From assembly GCF_013387455.1 (NCBI RefSeq), contig NZ_VWNC01000007.1, positions 62,001-126,000 on the forward strand: a DNA stretch of 64,000 bases, in the 5' to 3' direction. The stretch is from Mariprofundus sp. NF (GTDB lineage: Bacteria; Pseudomonadota; Zetaproteobacteria; Mariprofundales; Mariprofundaceae). The notes under the pieces are model-generated. The model was not told the origin of the DNA. It did no database searches and saw only the letters and a program-made list of their open reading frames with translations. A program made the translations under genes and the position numbers. The first letter of the stretch is position 1, and every line of letters begins with the position of its first letter. Of this stretch, positions 59,595-64,000 are shown one piece after another.

Positions 59595-60373
59595 TCGGAT
59601 CACCTCTCATGGCTGGTAAAAACCTGACAGTAGCACTACTGATGACTGTTGCTCTTGCAGTGACAGGCTGTGCCGGCAATCAGAAACAGACAGACCAGAA
59701 CCAGAGACTGGCTGAAACCCATTACAAACTGGGGCTGGATGCCATCGGCAAAGAGGGCATGCTGCCCAAAGCCTTTGAAGAGCTGATGAAATCTAATGCC
59801 CTGCGTCCTAATCAACCCGAGGTGCTCGATGCACTGGCTTATGCCTGGCTGCTACGTGGAAACTTTGATAAAGCTGAATCCTATTACAAGCGCGCCATGC
59901 GCCATGACGCGGGTTCGGCCACAAAAAACAACTATGCCAACCTGCTCAATAGAAGCGGACGATTTAAGGAGGCCGAGTCGATGGCGCGCGCCGCACTGGA
60001 TGATCCTCGCTACCCCAATCAGGATTATGCCTTTATCAATCTTGGCGATGCCCTGCTCGGTCAGAAAAAAGCTACTGAAGCCATCAAAGCCTACAGTCAG
60101 GCTCAGACATTCAGCCCTGATAGCCTGCTTCCCAAAATCAAGACGGCTAACGCTTATGCAGCAGACAACCGTATGAATGAAGCACGCCTGCTCTATCAGG
60201 CACTATATAATAAAAACAACAGCAATCGCACGATTGTTGAAGGGCTTCTCACCATCCTGAAGAAACAGAATGCCAAATCACAGGCACGACAGATGCTTGA
60301 AGACTTCAACCAGAATGCCGCCTCAGTCATGGATCAGGCGTGGGCACTGGATGAGATGGAACGGTTGTATTAA
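59591..60373 (+). CDS. PilF/PilW-like TPR lipoprotein
   Basis: A 260-residue lipoprotein (lipobox AVTGC, Cys27) with about six TPR motifs (HYKLGLDAIGKEGMLPKAFEEL, PEVLDALAYAWLLRGNFDKAE, FINLGDALLGQKKATEAIKAY, and others). Its place between the rlmN side and a rodZ-like gene matches pilF of Pseudomonas-type genomes. There it is the pilotin for the type IV pilus secretin PilQ. No other pilus genes are in the window. A general TPR lipoprotein remains possible. Confidence 0.87.
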   Translation: MIGSPLMAGKNLTVALLMTVALAVTGCAGNQKQTDQNQRLAETHYKLGLDAIGKEGMLPKAFEELMKSNALRPNQPEVLDALAYAWLLRGNFDKAESYYKRAMRHDAGSATKNNYANLLNRSGRFKEAESMARAALDDPRYPNQDYAFINLGDALLGQKKATEAIKAYSQAQTFSPDSLLPKIKTANAYAADNRMNEARLLYQALYNKNNSNRTIVEGLLTILKKQNAKSQARQMLEDFNQNAASVMDQAWALDEMERLY

Positions 60374-60375
60374 TT

Positions 60376-61281
60376 ATGAATGATGAAGTCACAATAAAAC
60401 CGGAAGAGCAGGCTTCTCCACGTCAGGTACTGCTATGCGAGATCGGTAGAAAACTCACTGAAGCAAGAGAGATGCGCGGAGAGGGCATTGATACTCCGGC
60501 ACGCCTGCTGAAACTCAGCAGATCCAATCTTGTCTCTCTGGAGTCGGGAAACTGGAAAGATCTTCCCGATGAAGTCTATGCGCTGGGCTTTCTGCGCCAG
60601 TACAGCAGGCATCTGCAGCTTGATATCAGTCATGATCTGGAGCTACTTAAAAATGATCAGTATCAACTGACCAAACCGATCACCTTCCCTGACCCTGCTG
60701 TTGCACCATCAAGAAAATGGGCCTGGATTGCAGGTATCGCGTTTGTCGTTCTGTTTATCCTGTTTAATATTATTAATAGCAGTAACAGCGAAGTCGAAGC
60801 GCCCGATGCAGTGGTCGAATTCGCACCGACCATGCAATCAGAACTTGAGACAGCAACTGTGGATGAGGCCGAGCCGGTTAGAGCTGCAGAGGAATTAGCA
60901 GTCGAGTCTACCAGTCCCGCTACTGCGAATAGCCCAACAGAAAGTCCAACAGCCGTAGCAGACAGGCCGGCTCAAGAGAAAGAGGTCGCTATCCCGCAAA
61001 AACATCTCTACCGTTTCGAAGCTGTGAATGGCGATGTCTGGCTACAGATATTCCTGCCTGATGAGAGCGGCAACAAAAATAGCAAACCGCATCGTGAGGC
61101 ACTGTTGAAACAGGGTTATCACGTCAATGTAAGCAGCAGCTCAGAGCGGTTATGGATCACCTGCGGCAATGCGCTGAGCCTGCGCATCAAAGTGGATGGT
61201 AAAATCGCAGCCGATACAGGCAGCTTGAGCAACAACAGAAAGATCCTGCGTGATCACCTTTTCAGCATTGGAAAACCATAA
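60376..61281 (+). CDS. rodZ: RodZ-like HTH membrane protein
   Basis: A 301-residue bitopic protein: cytoplasmic HTH_25 domain (about 20-90; GRKLTEAREMRGEGIDT, SRSNLVSLESGNW, YALGFLRQYSRHL), one membrane helix at about 114-133, a Thr/Ser/Pro/Glu-rich periplasmic linker and a C-terminal DUF4115 beta domain (RFEAVNGDVWLQIFLPD to SLSLRIKVDG-like). RodZ anchors MreB and supports rod shape. Length (E. coli 337) and position after the pilF-like gene fit. It begins two bases after the previous stop. Confidence 0.9.
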   Translation: MNDEVTIKPEEQASPRQVLLCEIGRKLTEAREMRGEGIDTPARLLKLSRSNLVSLESGNWKDLPDEVYALGFLRQYSRHLQLDISHDLELLKNDQYQLTKPITFPDPAVAPSRKWAWIAGIAFVVLFILFNIINSSNSEVEAPDAVVEFAPTMQSELETATVDEAEPVRAAEELAVESTSPATANSPTESPTAVADRPAQEKEVAIPQKHLYRFEAVNGDVWLQIFLPDESGNKNSKPHREALLKQGYHVNVSSSSERLWITCGNALSLRIKVDGKIAADTGSLSNNRKILRDHLFSIGKP

Positions 61282-61361
61282 ACCGGGAAAACAGACTTGC
61301 CATTTTCAACCATCTGCTGCATATTGCTGAGCCTTGATAAACGCTTACGAGGGGAGCTTTT

Positions 61362-62039
61362 ATGACCGCCACAGACTTTCAATCCGCACGACGCAACATG
61401 GTCGAGTACCAGATCCGCTGCTGCAAAGTACTGGATCCAACAACACTTGATCTGATTGAGTCCATGCCTCGCGAGAATTTCCTGCCTGAACACCTGCGCA
61501 GCCTTGCTTACATGGAGGGTCACGTTCCCTTGCCAGCCAATCAGGAGATGCTCTCACCTCTGCAGGAGGCGATGATTCTGCAATGCCTGATGCTTGAGGG
61601 TCATGAACGCGTTCTTGAGATTGGAACAGGTACAGGATTCCTTACCACGATGCTGGCCATGCAGGCAGCTGAAGTCGTCGGTTGTGAAATTCATGCCACC
61701 CTTGCAGATCTATCTCGTGACAACATCAGTAACCACGGCATCAACAATGCCAAGGTATTGCAGGTCAATGCCATGGACCCTGATGCGATGGCTGCACTTA
61801 CTGAAATGCAGCAGCCCTTTGATGTGATTGTTCTGGGCGCTTCAATCAAAGAGGTGCCGGCTCATATCCAGGCCCTGCTGGCAGAGAATGGCCAGATGAT
61901 GGCCTTTATCGGCTCCAATCCTGTGGTCTCTCTGATTCACCGTCGTAAAGTTGGCAACAACGCTCAGGACGTGGGTATGTTTGAAACCCTGCTGCAGGAT
62001 ATGGAAGGTGTTCCGGAGTGCCGCGAATTCGTCTTCTAA
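61362..62039 (+). CDS. Protein-L-isoaspartate O-methyltransferase-like protein
   Basis: A 225-residue SAM-dependent methyltransferase: RRNMVEYQIRCC (the PCMT N-terminal signature), the SAM loop VLEIGTGTGFLTTMLA (about 87-102), VVGCEIHATLA and NAKVLQVNAMD. It most resembles the short Pcm-like group found near tolC in proteobacteria. Its true target may not be isoaspartate, since the GASIKEVPAHI segment departs from the usual ATDAAPEIPPAL-like pattern. It has a ggggagc site and stands 80 bp after the rodZ-like gene. Confidence 0.87.
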   Translation: MTATDFQSARRNMVEYQIRCCKVLDPTTLDLIESMPRENFLPEHLRSLAYMEGHVPLPANQEMLSPLQEAMILQCLMLEGHERVLEIGTGTGFLTTMLAMQAAEVVGCEIHATLADLSRDNISNHGINNAKVLQVNAMDPDAMAALTEMQQPFDVIVLGASIKEVPAHIQALLAENGQMMAFIGSNPVVSLIHRRKVGNNAQDVGMFETLLQDMEGVPECREFVF

Positions 62040-62067
62040 GAGTCTATCGGACTCTCTTAACACTGTT

Positions 62068-62628
62068 TTGTATTTAACCATTAGAGTTCCGGCTCTTCTC
62101 ACACTTCTATTGCTGGCTGCCTGTGGCGACAATCAGATTGCTGATGAACCGCTGCAACAGAGCCAGACAACCTACTTCTTTGCAGCCACAGTCATGCTCT
62201 CTGAGTCGCAACAGTCACCACAACAGATCAGTTTTGAGCGATCCCTGCTGCCTGCTGATGGCAATGCTGTGATCTGGCAACTCGACAGCTACGACATCCC
62301 CAGCTACCGCCCTACCGGTCTGCATCTGCATCACCATCTGAAGATTACAACAGATCCTGATATCGTAGTGCATCGTGATCAGACATTGACCCTCTATTCA
62401 CCTGCTATTGCATATCCACTGGCAGTGACCAGAGCCTCCCACGCACTCTGGTTACTGATCTCACCCTCCCCTTCAACCGGCACCAGCCTCTGGATGGCCC
62501 CCTCCTTCACCCCTGATATTGCCGAGCAGGCACAACAGGAAACCCTGGAACGTGCCAGACTTACCGAAAGCATGGCTGATGATGCCTATTTTTTCGGTTA
62601 CTCCAGTAATGATGATGCGCTGGAATAG
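62068..62628 (+). CDS. Lipoprotein of unknown function
   Basis: An approximately 186-residue lipoprotein that I do not recognise. The signal sequence ends in LLLLAAC with the lipidated Cys. The body is beta-rich (QISFERSLLPADGNAVIWQLDSY, ASHALWLLISPSPS), and the C-terminus is acidic. The start is doubtful: TTG 62068 gives a normal signal peptide but has no ribosome-binding site, and ATT 62080 is a second option. A longer frame from 61951 lies within the pcm-like gene and reads through non-signal sequence, so it is not favoured. Confidence 0.7.
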   Translation: MYLTIRVPALLTLLLLAACGDNQIADEPLQQSQTTYFFAATVMLSESQQSPQQISFERSLLPADGNAVIWQLDSYDIPSYRPTGLHLHHHLKITTDPDIVVHRDQTLTLYSPAIAYPLAVTRASHALWLLISPSPSTGTSLWMAPSFTPDIAEQAQQETLERARLTESMADDAYFFGYSSNDDALE

Positions 62629-62723
62629 CGTGATTCGGTTCATTATCTTTTTCACTACAAGGGGATGAATAATCACCCCTCTTGGCACTATCTGAAAGCA
62701 TCATTCGCCGCTAAGCTTCGCAG

Positions 62724-63785
62724 ATGATTTTTCCAAAGACCTCCGTTTTTCACCTCAATACGACTATTTACAGATCCCTGCTGTTGATCTTGCTATTGAT
62801 CACAGCTCCTCTGACATCTCAGGCAGCCAGCAAAGCACCTGATGGCACCCAGCAGGTAAGCCGTGAAGCGCTTGTTTCACTGCTTGCCAGTGAAACCGGA
62901 CTTCCTGCTGATGAGTTAACTGAAATCATCAAGGATGCGGTATTTAAACCCGGCATCATCGAAAGCATGAACAAACAGTGGGAATCACAGCCCTATGTCA
63001 AATATCGCCCACTGTTTATCAAGCAGAGCATGTCTGATAAGGGTAAAGTATTCCTCAAAGAGAACCGTTCAACATTCGCATCGGCTGAGCAGAAATATCA
63101 GGTGGACACGGCCATTATTGCCGGGATTCTGGGCATTGAAACACGCTTTGGTGAAACCCATGGCAGCAAGCCCATTCTTGATTCACTCTACACGCTCTCT
63201 ACAGGTTTCCCCAGACGGGCAAAATTTTTCCGCAGCCAGCTTGCTGCCATTATTCAGATATCGCTTCAGGATAAACTTAAACTCAGTGAACTCAAAGGCT
63301 CCTATGCCGGTGCCTTCGGTGCCATTCAGTTTATCCCCACCTCCTTCCGCGATTTTGCCGTGGATGATGATGGGGATGGCATTCGCGATGTGTTCAACTC
63401 CAAAGCGGACATTATCGGCAGTGTTGCCAACTATTTTCAGAAACATGGATGGCAGCACGGCAGGCCTGTCGCGCACTGGTTACCGCCACGCACCAAGTTG
63501 AATAAAACATGGAAGAAACATATTAAAGATAGCAAACCAACACATTGGGTCACGCTGGCTGATCTGCGTCGTGAGATGCCAAAGGTTTTCAACAAGATTC
63601 CATTGCCATGGTTAGAGGATGATAAAGTCAGCATCATTGAGATGCAGACCAAAAATGGCAGACAGCTGGCACTGGTACACTATAACTTCCGGGTCATCAT
63701 GCGTTACAATCCATCCTTTAATTATGCCATGGCGGTCACTGAGATTGCGGCCATGTGGGAGCGTGAAAAATTCGCTGTCGACTGA
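62724..63785 (+). CDS. mltB: Lytic murein transglycosylase B (MltB)
   Basis: A 353-residue exported enzyme that cleaves the MurNAc-GlcNAc bond with 1,6-anhydro ring formation. A signal peptide is followed by the SLT_2 domain: catalytic Glu139 in ILGIETRFGETHGS, SQLAAIIQIS, GSYAGAFGAIQFIPTSF and VDDDGDGIRD. The C-terminal part has LVHYNFRVIMRYNPSFNYAMAV, the usual end of MltB. No lipobox is obvious, so it may be soluble. rlpA follows with an overlapping start, a common mltB-rlpA pairing. Confidence 0.94.
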   Translation: MIFPKTSVFHLNTTIYRSLLLILLLITAPLTSQAASKAPDGTQQVSREALVSLLASETGLPADELTEIIKDAVFKPGIIESMNKQWESQPYVKYRPLFIKQSMSDKGKVFLKENRSTFASAEQKYQVDTAIIAGILGIETRFGETHGSKPILDSLYTLSTGFPRRAKFFRSQLAAIIQISLQDKLKLSELKGSYAGAFGAIQFIPTSFRDFAVDDDGDGIRDVFNSKADIIGSVANYFQKHGWQHGRPVAHWLPPRTKLNKTWKKHIKDSKPTHWVTLADLRREMPKVFNKIPLPWLEDDKVSIIEMQTKNGRQLALVHYNFRVIMRYNPSFNYAMAVTEIAAMWEREKFAVD

Positions 63786-64000
63786 TTCCCCTCACCCTGA
63801 TCAGCCTCTTCGCGATCACCATATTCACAGGCTGTAACCATCAGAAAACCAGTCATACAAACTCACCGCCGAACAAAACTAGCGGTGCTGCAACCCTGCC
63901 TGATGGCAAAGGTGGCACATACAAAACCGGCAAGCCCTACATGGTGGCCGGGCGCTGGTATACGCCGATGCAACAGCTCACCTCTTATGATCAAACGGGT
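63770..64000 (+). CDS. rlpA: RlpA-like septal ring lipoprotein, N-terminal part (cut by window edge), apparent AUU start
   Basis: Seventy-seven codons before the window ends. A lipoprotein signal (basic start, hydrophobic LIPLTLISLFAITIF, lipobox FTGC) leads to GGTYKTGKPYMVAGRWYTP, the RlpA N-terminal signature that precedes the double-psi barrel. An in-frame TGA at 63764 leaves no ATG, GTG or TTG. ATT at 63770 is 8 bases after gggag and gives a textbook 22-residue lipoprotein signal. CTG 63782 or ATT 63785 lack a ribosome site. The start lies inside the end of mltB. Confidence 0.82.
   Translation, partial: MRCRLIPLTLISLFAITIFTGCNHQKTSHTNSPPNKTSGAATLPDGKGGTYKTGKPYMVAGRWYTPMQQLTSYDQTG

Noticed and set aside
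61951-62628. Long-start version of the lipoprotein gene
   Set aside because: The first 39 codons lie in pcm-like coding sequence and would precede the signal peptide. Normal lipoprotein signals begin near 62068.
62655-62690. Terminator after the lipoprotein gene
   Set aside because: A 5+3-bp interrupted stem without a T run.

Overview
The window comes from a Gram-negative proteobacterium. It carries BAM-complex genes (bamB, bamE), heptose epimerase (hldD), secB, soluble and membrane lytic transglycosylases, and a conserved yfgM-bamB-der block. My best guess is a Zetaproteobacterium resembling Mariprofundus, but that rests on general gene content and was not tested. No rRNA, tRNA, prophage, transposase or CRISPR array was seen. 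No gene-free stretch exceeds 300 bases.

Layout. 1-7.3 kb (all minus): an exopolysaccharide block with a Wzz-type chain-length protein (cut by the window edge), a Wza-like SLBB export protein carrying a 24-bp minisatellite, ugd, rfbB, rfbA, a relic of a second rfbA allele next to a hairpin-rich element, and APS kinase cysC. 7.6-19.6 kb: metH, secB, ankyrin protein, monomeric icd, a peptidoglycan-binding protein, a degenerate P-loop protein, an AsmA-like protein, a hybrid histidine kinase and a zinc-ribbon membrane protein. 19.6-22.8 kb: sucC-sucD and mdh. 23-24.7 kb: hldD and bamE.

24.9-31 kb is a striking cluster of five Roadblock/LC7 proteins, an MglA-like small GTPase, an ODP-type diiron metallo-beta-lactamase-fold protein, a protein of unknown family, and a protein that appears to fuse a kinase-like fold to a metallophosphatase. 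A sixth Roadblock paralogue lies at 40.7 kb. 31-34 kb: MltD-like transglycosylase and an oligopeptide-type binding lipoprotein. 34.2-40.6 kb, AT-richer than its flanks, is a Dlt-like envelope acylation operon: an AMP-ligase, an AMP-ligase fused to a carrier domain, an SGNH/DltD-like protein, an MBOAT acyltransferase, a 48-residue DltX-like microprotein, and a radical SAM/SPASM enzyme.

41-55 kb: ald, an HD-GYP protein, a thioredoxin-fold protein lacking the peroxidatic Cys, an FlhG/MinD-like ATPase paired with a J-domain/HTH protein, rnfH, ratA, der, bamB, yfgM, an AI-2E-family permease, a DUF4149 protein, greA and carB. 55-64 kb: an EAL-domain relic, two small glycosyltransferase-family proteins, an ATP-grasp-like protein, then rlmN, mtnP, pilF-like, rodZ-like, pcm-like, a lipoprotein, mltB and the start of rlpA.

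The most interesting signals are the Dlt-like operon with its DltX-like microprotein, the Roadblock/GTPase/diiron cluster, apparent AUU/AUC start codons in at least three genes, and a dispersed family of serial hairpins with conserved loops but variable stems.
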